DNA from: Xanthobacteraceae bacterium
Lineage (GTDB): Bacteria; Pseudomonadota; Alphaproteobacteria; Rhizobiales; Xanthobacteraceae
Reading direction: 5' to 3'
Assembly: GCA_031291475.1 (NCBI GenBank)
Contig: JARLIY010000132.1
Location: 124,001 to 188,000, forward strand
Length of the DNA: 64,000 nucleotides
The translations under genes were made by a program, and so were the position numbers. The notes beneath the pieces are model-generated. The model had not been told where the DNA came from, made no database searches, and worked only from the letters and a program-made list of their open reading frames with translations. The first letter of the stretch is position 1; the number at the start of each line of letters is the position of its first letter. Shown here in pieces: positions 26,989-36,674 of this stretch.

Positions 26989-27747
26989 TTATTCGTCCTC
27001 GTATCGGCCTAGATTTCCGGCGCCGCCAATGCGCGGCCGCCGAGCCGCTTGTGCAAGCCGTTTGTGCAGATGGACCATCAGCGCCGTGGCAAATAGCGGC
27101 GTCGCCAGATTGACGATCGGGATCGAGACGAAGGCGGCGATCAGCAATCCACCGCCATAGACCGTCGCGGCGTAGCGCTTGCGCAACATTTTGGCTTCGG
27201 CCGGCGGCCGAAAACGCATGGCGGCAAGCTCGAAATATTCGCGGCCGAGCAGCCAGGCGGTGGCGAGAAAAAAGATCACGGCGCCGAACCCGGCGAGCAA
27301 CAGGAACGGCACGGCGCAAACATAGACGGCGATCGCCAGCAGCGCCGTCTTGCCGCCTTCGAGCATCGCCAGCGACAGCGGCAGGCGCATGCCGGGCCGC
27401 TCGCCGGGATAGTGCACGCGCTCGACCTCCTCGGCGATCTCGTCGGCAAAAAAGCTGGCGACGAACGCGGTCACCGCCGGCATCAGCAAAACGCCGCCGA
27501 GAACGATACCCAAACCGGCCGCTACCGAAAGGAGCCACGCGGCCGCCGTCGCCGGCAGATGCGCGTGCGCGCCGAGACCTTGCTCGACTGAGGCGCTGCC
27601 GGCGCCGACCAGCCAAACGATCAGCCGGTCGAGCGCGAAGGCAACGACGACGACGAGCGCGAGTGCAAGCCCGACCGATTTCCACAACACCGCGCGCAAC
27701 GGCGGCGAGAGCATCTGTCCGAGCGCTTTGACCGCATCGTCGAGCAT
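26989..27747 (-). CDS. EI24/CysZ-like membrane protein
   Basis: The 252-residue product has about four long membrane segments. It shows the EI24 family pattern: MLDDAVKALGQMLSPPLRAVLWKS at the N-terminus (a hairpin before the first helix), SFFADEIAEEVERVHYPGE in the middle and GREYFELAAMRFRPPAEA with LRKRYAATVYGG. In CysZ this region carries sulfate, but many EI24 proteins are uncharacterised and no sulfur genes lie nearby. I preferred MLDDAVK (27747) to the ATG five codons upstream. Function beyond membrane protein is not assigned. Confidence 0.75.
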   Translation of the reverse strand: MLDDAVKALGQMLSPPLRAVLWKSVGLALALVVVVAFALDRLIVWLVGAGSASVEQGLGAHAHLPATAAAWLLSVAAGLGIVLGGVLLMPAVTAFVASFFADEIAEEVERVHYPGERPGMRLPLSLAMLEGGKTALLAIAVYVCAVPFLLLAGFGAVIFFLATAWLLGREYFELAAMRFRPPAEAKMLRKRYAATVYGGGLLIAAFVSIPIVNLATPLFATALMVHLHKRLAQAARRPRIGGAGNLGRYEDE

Positions 27748-27768
27748 CGGGGTCCCCTGCAAAGAGCT

Positions 27769-27823
27769 AGCGCATGATCCGGAAAAGTGGGAACCGGTTT
27801 TCCGAAAAGATCATGCGCCACCA
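27769..27823 (+). repeat. Dispersed palindromic repeat, copy 2
   Basis: AGCGCATGATCCGGAAAAGT through GATCATGCGCCACC, about 96 percent identical by eye to copy 1 at 1431. It lies between the divergent EI24 and amine-oxidase genes. Confidence 0.88.
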
Positions 27824-27924
27824 AAGAAGTAGCGTGCGGATCGCCGTGCACAAGCGGAGAGCAGCGTTTGCGCGTCACGCGCCGTTCGGGCAATCTGCGT
27901 AAACCTGCAAGCATTTTGGAACCC

Positions 27925-29349
27925 ATGCAGCGCCTGAGCCGCCGCTCTTTCCTTGCTGCCTCAGCCGCGCTCGCGGCGACGCGTCCCGCGGCCGGCGCGG
28001 TGACACGGGCATCCGCGGAAGTCGATGTGGTCGTGGTCGGCGCGGGCGCCGCCGGGATCGCCGCCGGGCGTCGGCTCGCTGCCGGCGGCCGGAAATTCGT
28101 CGTGCTGGAAGCGGCCGATCATATCGGCGGCCGCTGCATCACCGAGACGCGAACCTTCGGCGTGCCCTATGACCGCGGGGCGCACTGGATTTATGCGCCC
28201 GATCTCAATCCGCTCGGCAAGCTCACGCCGCGGCGCGGCATCGAGGTCTATCCGGCGCCGGCGAACCAGAAGGTGAGAATCGGCCGGCGCTATGCGCGCG
28301 AAGGCGAGCTCGAGGACTTTTTGGCCCTGCAGGTCCGCGCCAACCGCGCCATCGCCGAGGCGGCGCGCAGAGCCGACGTGGCGTGCGCGCAGGCGATGCC
28401 GAACGACCTCGGCGACTGGCGCCCGTCGATCGATTTTGTCCTCGGGCCGTTCACCAGCGGCAAGGAACTGACGCAAATGTCGGCGGTCGATTTCGCCAAA
28501 TCCGCCGAGCGCAGCACCGCCGCATTCTGCCGCCAGGGCTTCGGTGCGCTGCTTGCGTCCTTCGCCGAGGGCATCGCGGTCAAGCTCTCGACACCGGCAA
28601 CCCTGGTCGATACGCGGGGCGTCGTCACGGTGGAGACGGCGAAGGGCGCGATCGCCACGCGCGCCGTTATCGTCACCGCGTCCACCAATGTGATCAATTC
28701 CGGCGTCATCAAATTCGCGCCCGAGCTTCCCAAGCGCCAGCTCGATGCCTTCGCCAAGCTGTCGCTCGGCAGCTGCGATCATATCGCGCTCGAGCTCGAC
28801 GGCAATCCGCTCGGCTTCGAAAGCGACGACCTGGTGTTCGAGAAATCGGCCGATACGCACACCGCCGCGGTCCTTGCCAATGTTTCCGGCACGCCACTTT
28901 GCCTGATCGAGGTCGCCGGCGCCTTCGGCCGCGAGCTCTCGGCGCACGGCGAAGCGGAAATGGTCAATTTCGCCGCCGGTTGGCTGGCCGGCCTTTACGG
29001 CGCCGACGTGAAAAAGACGATTAAGCGCTCGCACGCCACGCGCTGGAATCATGAGCCTTGGGCGCTCGGCGCCGCTTCGGCGGCGGCGCCCGGATGGCAA
29101 GGCGCGCGCCGCACGCTCATGGAGCCGGTGCAGAATGCTGTCTGGTTCGCCGGCGAGGCCGTCCACGAGACGTTGTGGGGCACGGTCGGCGGCGCCTGGG
29201 AATCGGGAACGCGCGCCGCCGACGCGGTCTTGCGCCATCTCGGGCCGACCAAGGAACCGCCGGCCTCACCCGCGGCTGCGCCCAGAAGCAAACCGGCGTA
29301 CCGCAGAATTCAGGCTGCGCCCAACATCATGCGCGAGGAGACCCGCTGA
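27925..29349 (+). CDS. Tat-exported flavin-containing amine oxidase
   Basis: The 474-residue product starts with a twin-arginine signal (SRRSFLAASAALAA, residues 5-18). A Rossmann FAD site follows: VDVVVVGAGAAGIAAGRRLA, then E in VVLEAADHIGGRC and GAHWIYAP. The C-terminal FAD contact VWFAGEAVHETLWGTVGGAWESG completes an amine-oxidase (MAO/PAO/phytoene desaturase-like) fold. The substrate, perhaps a polyamine or other amine, cannot be told from sequence. ATG 27925 begins the Tat signal; the frame is open from 27787 but that part overlaps a repeat. The gene stands alone between two inverted repeat copies and is convergent with pheT. Confidence 0.88.
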   Translation: MQRLSRRSFLAASAALAATRPAAGAVTRASAEVDVVVVGAGAAGIAAGRRLAAGGRKFVVLEAADHIGGRCITETRTFGVPYDRGAHWIYAPDLNPLGKLTPRRGIEVYPAPANQKVRIGRRYAREGELEDFLALQVRANRAIAEAARRADVACAQAMPNDLGDWRPSIDFVLGPFTSGKELTQMSAVDFAKSAERSTAAFCRQGFGALLASFAEGIAVKLSTPATLVDTRGVVTVETAKGAIATRAVIVTASTNVINSGVIKFAPELPKRQLDAFAKLSLGSCDHIALELDGNPLGFESDDLVFEKSADTHTAAVLANVSGTPLCLIEVAGAFGRELSAHGEAEMVNFAAGWLAGLYGADVKKTIKRSHATRWNHEPWALGAASAAAPGWQGARRTLMEPVQNAVWFAGEAVHETLWGTVGGAWESGTRAADAVLRHLGPTKEPPASPAAAPRSKPAYRRIQAAPNIMREETR

Positions 29350-29359
29350 GGATGCTTAT

Positions 29360-29411
29360 TGGCGCACGATCTTTTCGGAAAACCGGGTTCCACTTTTCCG
29401 GATCACGCGCT
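29360..29411 (-). repeat. Dispersed palindromic repeat, copy 3 (inverted), touching pheT
   Basis: TGGCGCACGATCTTTTCGGA through GGATCACGCGCT is the reverse complement of copies 1 and 2 with a few changes. Its end overlaps the TAG stop of pheT (29410-29412). Together with copy 2 it flanks the amine oxidase gene in inverted orientation. Confidence 0.85.
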
Positions 29412-31821
29412 AAGCGCGCAACACGCCGCCGGTCCGCTTGCCGACCTCGGCGACGATTTTGGCCGCGAGCGCCTCGATCTCCGCATCGGTCATGGTCTTG
29501 TCGCGCGGCTGGATGGTGACGGCAATGGCGATCGATTTCTTGTCCGGCGCGATGCCCGGCCCCTCGTAAACGTCGAACACGGTGATGCCGGCGATCAGCT
29601 TGCGGTCGGCCGATTGTGCGGCGCGCACGATGTCGGCGGCCTTGACGTTGCGTTCGACAACGAACGCGAAATCCCGCTCGACCGGCTGGAAGGCCGACAG
29701 ATCGAGCATGGGCTTGGCGCGCGTCGCCCGCGTCCTCGGCTCGGGGAGGCGCTCGAGAATGACCTCGAAGGCGACGAGCGGGCCTTCGGCATTGAGCGCC
29801 TCAAGCGCGCCAGGATGCAGCTCGCCGAAATGCCCGAGCACGTTCTGCGGGCCGATCTGGATGGTGCCGCTGCGGCCCGGATGGAACCACGCCGGGCCGC
29901 CGGGCACCACTTGCAGCGCCTGCGCCGGCGCGCCGGCGGCCGCCAGCACGGCAAGCGCGTCGGCTTTGGCGTCGAACGCGTCCACCTCGCCGTCCCGCTT
30001 TTGCCAATGGCGGCCGATGCCGGATGGCTTCCCCAGCGCGCGGCGGATGCCGGCGGCGGCGGTCAGCTGATCGGCTGGAGCATCGCCGCGGAACACCTGG
30101 CCGACCTCGAACAGGGCCACATCGGGCAGGCTGCGATCGACGTTCTTCTGCGCGGCGGCAACCAGGCCGGGAATGAGGCTCGGCCGCATGTCGGACAGCT
30201 CGGCCGCGATCGGGTTGGCCAGAACCAGCTCCGGCTTGCCGCCGCCGAACAATTCGGCCTCGCGGTGGGCGATGAAGGACCAGGTGACCGCCTCGACCAA
30301 GTTGCGCGCGGCAAGCGCGCGCTTGGCCTTGCGCGTGCGCACCTGGATCGGTGTGAGCACCGGCTTGCGCGGCGCCTCGCCGCGGTCGAACGCCGCCGGC
30401 TTCACGCGATCGACGCCGAGGATGCGCACCACCTCCTCGACCACGTCCGTCTTGCTTTCCACGTCGGGCCGCCACGTCGGCACCGTGACCTTGACCCGCG
30501 CGCTTTCGCCTGAGACGGCGAAGCCGAGGCGATCGAGCACGCGCCGCGTCTCCGCCAGCGGCACCGCAAGTCCGGTGAGCCGCTCGACCTCGGAGGGCGG
30601 AAAATCGATGATGCGCGGGGTCGCCTCCGCGCTGCCGGCGACGACGATCTCCGACGGCGCACCACCGCAGAGATCGAGCACCATGCGGGTGGCGAATTCG
30701 AGCCCGAGCAGCATGAAGGCCGGATCGACACCGCGCTCGAAGCGATAGCGCGCGTCCGAATTAATAGCCAGCGTGCGTCCGGTCTGCGAGATGTTGGTCG
30801 GATTCCACAGCGCCGATTCGATGAGCACGTCCGTGGTCGCCGCCGAACAGCCGGTTTTTTCGCCGCCCATGATGCCGGACAGCGATTCCACACCCGTTTC
30901 ATCGGCGATGACGCACATCGTGTCGTCGAGCGCGTAGGTCTTGCCGTCGAGCGCGAGCAGCGCCTCGCCAGCGCGGGCGCGCCGCACCGTGAGATTGCCG
31001 CGCAACTTCGCGGCATCGAAGACATGCAGCGGCCGGCCGCGGTCGTAGGTGATGAAGTTGGTGATGTCGACCAGCGCATTGATCGGGCGAAGCCCGATCG
31101 CGGTCAGCCCCTGTTGCAGCCAGGCGGGAGAGGAACCGTTCTTCACGCCGCGAACGAGCCGCAGCGCGAAGGCCGGACACAAATCGGGGGTCTCGATCTT
31201 GACGGCGACAGGCGAGGGGAATTCGCCTTTGACCGCTTTGATGGGCGCGTCCTTGAACGTCCCCATGTCGGCGGCGGCGAGATCGCGGGCGATGCCGTGC
31301 ACGGCCGTGCAATCGGCGCGGTTCGGCGTCAGGTTGATCTCGATCACCGCGTCGTCGAGACCGACCCATTGTGCGTAATTGGCGCCGACCGGCGCATCGT
31401 CGGGCAGCTCGATAATGCCTTCGTGATCGTCGGAGAGTTGCAGCTCGAAGGCGGAGACCAGCATGCCGCGGCTTTCCACGTCGCGGATTTTGCCCACGCC
31501 AAGGGTGAGGTTCTTGCCGGGAATGAACGCGCCGGGCGCGGCAAACACGGCCTTCATGCCGGTGCGCGCATTGGGCGCGCCGCACACCACCTGGATCGGA
31601 TCGCCGCTGCCGGTGTCGACCATGCAGACGCGCAGCCGGTCGGCGTTCGGATGCTGCCTGGCCCCGGTGACGCGGGCGATGACAAACGGCGCGAGCAACT
31701 TGGCCTTGTCTTCGACGCGCTCGACCTCAAGCCCGATCATTGTGAGTTTTTCCACGATCTCGCCAAGCGAATGATCGGTGTCGAGATGCTCCTTGAGCCA
31801 GCGATCAGTGAATTTCATCAT
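29410..31821 (-). CDS. pheT: Phenylalanine-tRNA ligase beta subunit
   Basis: The 803-residue product has all domains in order. An N-terminal EMAP/tRNA-binding-like domain (about 40-150) contains [20 protein letters not shown] and [12 protein letters not shown]. The B3/B4 editing region (about 210-390) contains [25 protein letters not shown]5, catalytic-like and C-terminal FDX-ACB anticodon-binding ([12 protein letters not shown]...) domains follow. With PheS it forms the alpha2-beta2 synthetase; the B3/B4 domain hydrolyses Tyr-tRNA(Phe). ATG 31818 is an equally good start. It follows pheS after 31 bases, and its stop lies in a palindromic repeat. Confidence 0.97.
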   Translation of the reverse strand: MMKFTDRWLKEHLDTDHSLGEIVEKLTMIGLEVERVEDKAKLLAPFVIARVTGARQHPNADRLRVCMVDTGSGDPIQVVCGAPNARTGMKAVFAAPGAFIPGKNLTLGVGKIRDVESRGMLVSAFELQLSDDHEGIIELPDDAPVGANYAQWVGLDDAVIEINLTPNRADCTAVHGIARDLAAADMGTFKDAPIKAVKGEFPSPVAVKIETPDLCPAFALRLVRGVKNGSSPAWLQQGLTAIGLRPINALVDITNFITYDRGRPLHVFDAAKLRGNLTVRRARAGEALLALDGKTYALDDTMCVIADETGVESLSGIMGGEKTGCSAATTDVLIESALWNPTNISQTGRTLAINSDARYRFERGVDPAFMLLGLEFATRMVLDLCGGAPSEIVVAGSAEATPRIIDFPPSEVERLTGLAVPLAETRRVLDRLGFAVSGESARVKVTVPTWRPDVESKTDVVEEVVRILGVDRVKPAAFDRGEAPRKPVLTPIQVRTRKAKRALAARNLVEAVTWSFIAHREAELFGGGKPELVLANPIAAELSDMRPSLIPGLVAAAQKNVDRSLPDVALFEVGQVFRGDAPADQLTAAAGIRRALGKPSGIGRHWQKRDGEVDAFDAKADALAVLAAAGAPAQALQVVPGGPAWFHPGRSGTIQIGPQNVLGHFGELHPGALEALNAEGPLVAFEVILERLPEPRTRATRAKPMLDLSAFQPVERDFAFVVERNVKAADIVRAAQSADRKLIAGITVFDVYEGPGIAPDKKSIAIAVTIQPRDKTMTDAEIEALAAKIVAEVGKRTGGVLRA

Positions 31822-31852
31822 GGGCGCGTCCCCGCACGCGCGCGCAGCGCAC

Positions 31853-32935
31853 TCACGCGCTTAATCCCGCCGCCAGAGTGGGCCAATCGAGCGGGCGGAA
31901 GCCGTAATGCGACAGCCAGCGGACATCGGCCTCGAAGAAGGCGCGCAAATCCGGCATGCCGTATTTGAGCATGGCAATGCGGTCGATCCCCATGCCCCAG
32001 GCAAAGCCCTGGAATTCATCGGGATCAAGCCCGCAATTTTTCATCACGTTGGGATGCACCATGCCGCAGCCGAGAATCTCCATCCAGTCGTCGCCTTCGC
32101 CGAAGCGGATTTCGCCCTTGTCGCGGCGGCACTGGATGTCGACTTCGAGCGACGGCTCGGTGAACGGAAAGAACGACGGCCGGAAGCGCATCTTGACGTG
32201 ATCGACCTCGAAAAACGCCTTGCAGAATTCTTCGAGGATCCATTTCAGATGCCCGAGATGCGAGGTGCGGTCGATGACCAGGCCCTCGACCTGATGGAAC
32301 ATCGGCGTGTGCGTTTGGTCGGAATCGCAGCGATAGGTGCGGCCGGGAATGATGACGCGGATCGGCGGCTTTTGGCTGAGCATCGTGCGAACTTGCACGG
32401 GCGAGGTATGCGTGCGCAGCAAGAGGCGCGAGCCGTCCGGCTTCGGATTAAAGAAAAACGTATCGTGCATGTCGCGCGCCGGATGATCTTCCGGAAAATT
32501 GAGCTTGGTGAAGTTGTAGTCTTCGCTCTCGATGTCCGGGCCTTCGGCGACGGCGAAACCCATGTCGGCGAAAATCGCCGTCAGCTCGTCGATCGCCTGC
32601 GTGATCGGATGCACGCGCCCGATCTCCGCCGGCGCCTCGCGCACCGGCAGCGTCACATCGATGCTCTCGATGTTGAGTCGCGCTTCGAGCGCCGAATTTT
32701 TGAAAGCCTCGCGGCGGGTGGAAAGCGCGGCATTGACCCGATCCTTGAGGCCGTTGATCAACGGCCCCTGGCTCTTGCGCTCGTCCGGGGACAGCGTGCC
32801 GAGCGTCTTCAAAAGCGCCGTGACGGAGCCGCTCTTGCCGAGCGCGGCGACACGAACCGCTTCGAGTGCCGCTTCGTCACTCGCGGCGGCGACCGCGGCG
32901 AGGATGTCTGTTTCAAGTTGCGCGATGTCGGACAT
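31853..32935 (-). CDS. pheS: Phenylalanine-tRNA ligase alpha subunit
   Basis: Class II synthetase catalytic subunit, 360 residues. An N-terminal coiled coil (residues about 1-90) is followed by motif 1 ([19 protein letters not shown]), motif 2 ([12 protein letters not shown] and [22 protein letters not shown], with [16 protein letters not shown]) and motif 3 ([22 protein letters not shown]). The catalytic blocks are intact. It lies six bases after the DinB-like gene and upstream of pheT. Confidence 0.97.
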   Translation of the reverse strand: MSDIAQLETDILAAVAAASDEAALEAVRVAALGKSGSVTALLKTLGTLSPDERKSQGPLINGLKDRVNAALSTRREAFKNSALEARLNIESIDVTLPVREAPAEIGRVHPITQAIDELTAIFADMGFAVAEGPDIESEDYNFTKLNFPEDHPARDMHDTFFFNPKPDGSRLLLRTHTSPVQVRTMLSQKPPIRVIIPGRTYRCDSDQTHTPMFHQVEGLVIDRTSHLGHLKWILEEFCKAFFEVDHVKMRFRPSFFPFTEPSLEVDIQCRRDKGEIRFGEGDDWMEILGCGMVHPNVMKNCGLDPDEFQGFAWGMGIDRIAMLKYGMPDLRAFFEADVRWLSHYGFRPLDWPTLAAGLSA

Positions 32936-32941
32936 GTTCGC

Positions 32942-33442
32942 TCAATCCGGCATGACCGGCAGGTCGGTATCGGACGGCTTCCCGCCGGCCTGCGTCAGCA
33001 TGCAATGGACCTGACCGCGATGATGCGTCTGGTGATTGAACATATGCGTGACCAGGAGCCAGCGCGGCCGCGTCCATTCGCGCTTGGTCGCGGCGGAATA
33101 GTAGGTCTGCTCGGCGGCAAGCCACGACGCCTCGACCGCATCGGCCCAATCGATCATGGTCTGATCGAAACGCGTGCGCTCCGTCTTTAATCCCGCCCAA
33201 TCGGGATAGAGCGTAACGGATTCCGGAATTCCCGCCTGCGGCTTCGGTACGTCGGAAAATCGGCTCATCCAAATCTGGTCGCCCCACAATATGTGGCTGA
33301 GCGTCTTATGGATGGAACCGAAGAAGGCGCCGCGCTCGTGACGCCGCTCTGCATCGGACAACCGGTCGGCGACGCCGTAGAGGTTCTCGTTCTGCCAGCG
33401 ATTGTAGCGCGCCATGCGCGCTACATAGGCGCGATCGATCAT
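32942..33442 (-). CDS. DinB/YfiT-family metal-binding protein
   Basis: The 166-residue four-helix protein has the DinB superfamily His triad pattern: one His in SIHKTLSHILWGD (about residue 49) and the HxxxH pair in VTHMFNHQTHHRGQ near residues 132-140. It begins DRAYVARMARYNRWQNENLY. Members bind Ni or Zn and include thiol-dependent enzymes, but this one has no assigned reaction. Its seat between rplT (seven bases away) and pheS (six bases) suggests co-transcription with translation genes, possibly only by position. Confidence 0.85.
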   Translation of the reverse strand: MIDRAYVARMARYNRWQNENLYGVADRLSDAERRHERGAFFGSIHKTLSHILWGDQIWMSRFSDVPKPQAGIPESVTLYPDWAGLKTERTRFDQTMIDWADAVEASWLAAEQTYYSAATKREWTRPRWLLVTHMFNHQTHHRGQVHCMLTQAGGKPSDTDLPVMPD

Positions 33443-33449
33443 GGTACGC

Positions 33450-33809
33450 TCATGCTGCCAGTGCCGACTTGACCTGGCCGACGATCGCCTCGAAGGCGGC
33501 GGGCTCGCGGATCGCCAGATCCGACAGCACCTTGCGATCGATGACGATGCCGGCCTTGCTCAAGCCGGCGATGAAGCGGCTGTAGTTGAGGCCGAACGGA
33601 CGCACCGCCGCATTGAGGCGCTGGATCCACAACGCGCGGAACGTGCGCTTTCTCCGCTTGCGGTCGCGAAAGGCGTATTGGTTGGCCTTCTCCACCGCCT
33701 GCTTGGCGATGCGGATGGTGTTCTTGCGCCTTCCGTAATAGCCCTTGGCGGCCTTGAGGACTTTCTTGTGCTTGGCATGAGTAGTGACGCCGCGTTTGAC
33801 GCGTGCCAT
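33450..33809 (-). CDS. rplT: 50S ribosomal protein L20
   Basis: The 119-residue basic protein matches L20 throughout: [52 protein letters not shown] and [23 protein letters not shown] (key residues named only). It binds 23S rRNA early in assembly and in some bacteria represses the infC-rpmI-rplT transcript. AAAGGAGATCACCC before the ATG supports the start. Confidence 0.98.
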   Translation of the reverse strand: MARVKRGVTTHAKHKKVLKAAKGYYGRRKNTIRIAKQAVEKANQYAFRDRKRRKRTFRALWIQRLNAAVRPFGLNYSRFIAGLSKAGIVIDRKVLSDLAIREPAAFEAIVGQVKSALAA

Positions 33810-33871
33810 GGGTGATCTCCTTTAGAATCGCAAAACGCTGAAATGGACAACGGCCGCGGGCGGCCGCGCCG

Positions 33872-34072
33872 TCAGCCGTTCGGCAAAAAATATTTTTTGA
33901 TGTTGTCGCCGTCGGTCTTGAACAGCACGTTGGTGCCGCGCAACTGGCGGATCTGCTTTTTCGTGCGCTTGATCATGCCGTGGCGCTTGCGTGACTGGGC
34001 ATAGAGGACCTTCCCGGTCCCGGTGATCTTGAAGCGCTTTTTGGCGCCCGATTTGGTCTTGATCTTGGGCAT
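33872..34072 (-). CDS. rpmI: 50S ribosomal protein L35
   Basis: The 66-residue protein is complete: [20 protein letters not shown], then [19 protein letters not shown] and [10 protein letters not shown]. An AAGGAGAGC ribosome site precedes the ATG. It lies 62 bases upstream of rplT, the normal order. AACGCTC...GAGCGTT (about 34098-34134) forms a possible leader hairpin just upstream. Confidence 0.97.
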   Translation of the reverse strand: MPKIKTKSGAKKRFKITGTGKVLYAQSRKRHGMIKRTKKQIRQLRGTNVLFKTDGDNIKKYFLPNG

Positions 34073-34286
34073 TTTGCTCTCCTTGGCCGGGACGCGCGAA
34101 CGCTCCGCGGGCCGAAAATGCTCTCAACGAGCGTTGTGTGCTTGGAGCACGTCGCCGCCGCCACGGCAGCCCTAATCAGCCGGGCGACGGGAGGGCGCGG
34201 TTATGGCAGAGCCGGCAAAAAATGGCAAATGCATCGCCGGCCGCGGCCTCAAAGATCGACTTCACAATTCAGCGTTGATCCGGCCG

Positions 34287-34588
34287 CTACGGGAGCTCGG
34301 AGATCATCTTCACCACCGCTTCGGCCTCGGTCCACGCGCGCATCATGCAGGTGCGCGCATTGCCTTGCGCGCCGATCGCCAGCGCTATCTTGGCGACGAC
34401 GTCGCCGTTCGGCGCATCGATGATGACCAGGAGGTCCGATTCACCGGAGGTGAGATAGATCTGTTTGACCTCGCCCCCGAATTTCTTGGCCAGATCGCGC
34501 CCGGCCTGGGCCCGCTTGGGCATGTCTTTGACCGTCTTGAGCCCTGGTCGGTCCAATTCAGCAAAACGACGAATGTTGCCCTGACCGT
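34287..34588 (-). pseudogene. GYD-domain protein remnant (lost start codon and frameshift)
   Basis: The C-terminal part is intact in one frame: LKTVKDMPKRAQAGRDLAKK, GEVKQIYLTSGESDLLVIID and NARTCMMRAWTEAEAVVKMI, a typical GYD (about 95-residue) domain of unknown function. The expected N-terminus, ATFVVLLNWTDQG, is in the next frame. One base is missing near 34545, and the codon where ATG is expected reads ACG (34586-34588), with AGGGAG just before it. Two independent defects make a real pseudogene likelier than one sequencing error. It lies between infC and rpmI. Confidence 0.7.
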
Positions 34589-34645
34589 TTACTCTCCCTG
34601 AATGATCCTCGACCTGACGCCGGGGCACGCATTTAAATCCGTGAG

Positions 34646-35185
34646 CTATCGTGGAGCCAGAACCATGACGACCTGACGGCCTTCGAAGCGCGGTTCCTGC
34701 TCGATCTTGGCGATCTTCGAGGTGTCGCCTTTGACGCGGTCGAGCAGCTTGTAACCAAGCTCCTGGTGCGCCATTTCGCGGCCGCGGAAGCGCAATGTCA
34801 CCTTGACCTTGTCGCCCTCCTGGAAAAACCGCTCCATGGAACGCATTTTCACGTCGTAATCGTGGTCGTCGATCATCGGCCGCAGCTTGATCTCCTTGAT
34901 CTCGACGACCTTCTGCTTCTTGCGCGCCTCGGCGGCTTTTTTCTGCGCCTGATATTTATATTTGCCGAAGTCGAGAATCTTGCAGACCGGCGGCACCGAA
35001 TTCGGCGCTATCTCTACAAGGTCGAGCCCGGCCTCCTGCGCCATGGCCAGAGCGGCGCTGATTTCAGTGACGCCCTTGTTGGCGCCATCCTTGTCGATAA
35101 GCTGGACCTCGCGGACGCGGATCTCCTCGTTGATGCGCGGACCCTCCTTGGCGGCGGGCTGCGCGGTTCTGATCGGGCGACGAAT
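34646..35185 (-). CDS. infC: Translation initiation factor IF-3 (ATT start)
   Basis: The 179-residue factor keeps 30S subunits free and proofreads initiator tRNA. The N-domain ([34 protein letters not shown]) is followed by a Lys-rich linker ([18 protein letters not shown]) and the C-domain ([37 protein letters not shown]). The first ATG (35044) would delete the N-domain. Reading back, similarity reaches an ATT at 35185-35183 ([13 protein letters not shown]) with AGGAGA ten bases upstream. ATT is the classic infC start, which lets IF-3 repress its own translation. It opens the infC-rpmI-rplT-pheST cluster. Confidence 0.93.
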   Translation of the reverse strand: MRRPIRTAQPAAKEGPRINEEIRVREVQLIDKDGANKGVTEISAALAMAQEAGLDLVEIAPNSVPPVCKILDFGKYKYQAQKKAAEARKKQKVVEIKEIKLRPMIDDHDYDVKMRSMERFFQEGDKVKVTLRFRGREMAHQELGYKLLDRVKGDTSKIAKIEQEPRFEGRQVVMVLAPR

Positions 35186-35412
35186 GGGGCTTTTCTCCTA
35201 TGTTGTTGCGACGAGGCGGTGACGTCCGGTGCGCGCCGCGATGAATTAAATCCGCGGCACTGACGGACAAGCGGAGAAGATCGGGATTTTTGCCGGCCAA
35301 GTCAACGACCATGCGGCGGCGCGATCCCTTGCGGAGAAGTGCGGTTTGCGGCGAAACATGGCATGGAAATCCTTTCGCGCCTGCCCCTCGCCCCACGCGC
35401 CGAAACCGCCGC

Positions 35413-36198
35413 ATGAACGATAACAGCCTGAAAGTCTTGGAAATTGGCGAGGGGGCCGAGCGCCGCTCCATCGCGGTGCGTGAACATCCGGGCGCCGGCC
35501 CCGGCCTGTTCTGGCTGTCCGGCTACAAGTCCGACATGAAGGGTACCAAAGCGGCGGCGCTGGCGCACTGGGCCGAACAAGCCGGGCGCGCCTGCATCCG
35601 CTTCGACTATTCCGGCCACGGAGAATCGGGCGGCAACTTCAGCGACGGCACGATCGGCCGCTGGCTCGCCGACAGCCTCGCCGTGTTCGACGCCTGCTGC
35701 CGCGGTCCGCAGATTTTGATCGGGTCGTCGATGGGGGGCTGGCTTGCGTTGCTCGTGGTCTGCGCCCTGCGGGCGCGCCGGCAGGCCGGGCCGGCCGGAC
35801 CGGCTTCGGTCGCCGGTCTGGTATTGGTCGCGCCGGCGGTGGATTTCACCGAGGAACTGATGTGGAAGCGCTTCCCGCCGGCGATCAGGCGCGAGATCGA
35901 GGAAAAGGGCGTCTGGGCGCGGCCGTCCGAATATTCGGATGAGCCCTATCTGGTGACCCGGCAATTGATCGAGGAAGGCCGTCACCATCTCCTGCTCGGC
36001 GGCATGATCGAGACCGGCTGCCCGGTACGCATCCTGCAAGGCGTCGAGGATCCCGACGTGCCGTGGCGGCACGCGGTGGAGCTGGTGTCGCGGCTTGCCA
36101 GCGACGATGTCGTTCTCACCCTGGTCAAGGACGGCGATCACCGCCTGTCCCGGCCCGAGGATATCGAGCGCCTCATCCGCGCCGTTGTTGAATTTTAA
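35413..36198 (+). CDS. Alpha/beta hydrolase (ABHD10-like)
   Basis: The 261-residue product is a serine hydrolase. FWLSGYKSDMKGTKA begins the core, the nucleophile elbow is GSSMGGW, an acid lies in GVEDPDVPW and the catalytic His is in DGDHRLSRPE. FDYSGHGESGG before the elbow is typical of the family that includes mitochondrial ABHD10 thioesterase. Substrate is unknown. The ATG at 35413 begins the conserved part; the frame is open from 35290. It is divergent from infC and its TAA shares TTAA with the PilZ gene stop on the other strand. Confidence 0.85.
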   Translation: MNDNSLKVLEIGEGAERRSIAVREHPGAGPGLFWLSGYKSDMKGTKAAALAHWAEQAGRACIRFDYSGHGESGGNFSDGTIGRWLADSLAVFDACCRGPQILIGSSMGGWLALLVVCALRARRQAGPAGPASVAGLVLVAPAVDFTEELMWKRFPPAIRREIEEKGVWARPSEYSDEPYLVTRQLIEEGRHHLLLGGMIETGCPVRILQGVEDPDVPWRHAVELVSRLASDDVVLTLVKDGDHRLSRPEDIERLIRAVVEF

Positions 36199-36512
36199 AA
36201 CGGCAGCCTCAATTGCTTTTCGCTGGCTTCGGCCATCGCTTCGGTGGATTCAAACTTTACCCCGAGCTTATCGGCGGTGCGCCAGACCACGCGGCAGGAG
36301 CGCCGCGTGCGGCCGTGCTCGAAGGTCAGATCGAAAGTCTCCGGCACGCCGAAGGTGTTCGCGAGCTTGAGGCAAGCGCCGCCGCCAGTGATGTTCTGCA
36401 CGGTGCAGGAAATGACCGGCGAGCGGCGCGGCACGATGATCTTGGCGCAGCGCAGAACGCGCGTGCGCTGAAGCACCCTGCGATCACCGGTATCGTCGTC
36501 GTCGTCGGCCAT
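36195..36512 (-). CDS. PilZ domain protein
   Basis: The 105-residue product begins with an acidic stretch (MADDDDDTGDRR). It then has RVLQRTRVLRCAKIIV, an RxxxR-like c-di-GMP contact. TVQNITGGGACLKL corresponds to the (D/N)xSxxG strand, and CRVVWRTADKLGVKFE is the final PilZ strand. The Ser of the NxS motif is Thr here, so cyclic-di-GMP binding is plausible but not certain. It is a stand-alone adaptor-sized domain. Convergent with the hydrolase gene. Confidence 0.85.
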   Translation of the reverse strand: MADDDDDTGDRRVLQRTRVLRCAKIIVPRRSPVISCTVQNITGGGACLKLANTFGVPETFDLTFEHGRTRRSCRVVWRTADKLGVKFESTEAMAEASEKQLRLPF

Positions 36513-36617
36513 GGCCAAGCCCGCGCAGCTTGCCGGCGCTCGCATACGAGTGCCGGGCGCTTAAGCCAATAGCGGCTAAATCTTACGGATCGTCGAACGG
36601 TCGGGCGCGCAGAAAGT

Positions 36618-36645
36618 TAACGGGGCGGAAGGATTCGCCCCGTTA
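36618..36645 (-). terminator. Strong hairpin downstream of the DoxX-like gene
   Basis: TAACGGGGCG (36618-36627) and CGCCCCGTTA (36636-36645) form a perfect 10-base-pair stem with an 8-base loop. On the minus strand ACTTTCTG follows: a weak T-rich tract. It lies 29 bases after the doxX-like stop. Confidence 0.7.
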
Positions 36646-36674
36646 CCGAAAGCCGCGGTTAGCGCTTAGGCGGC

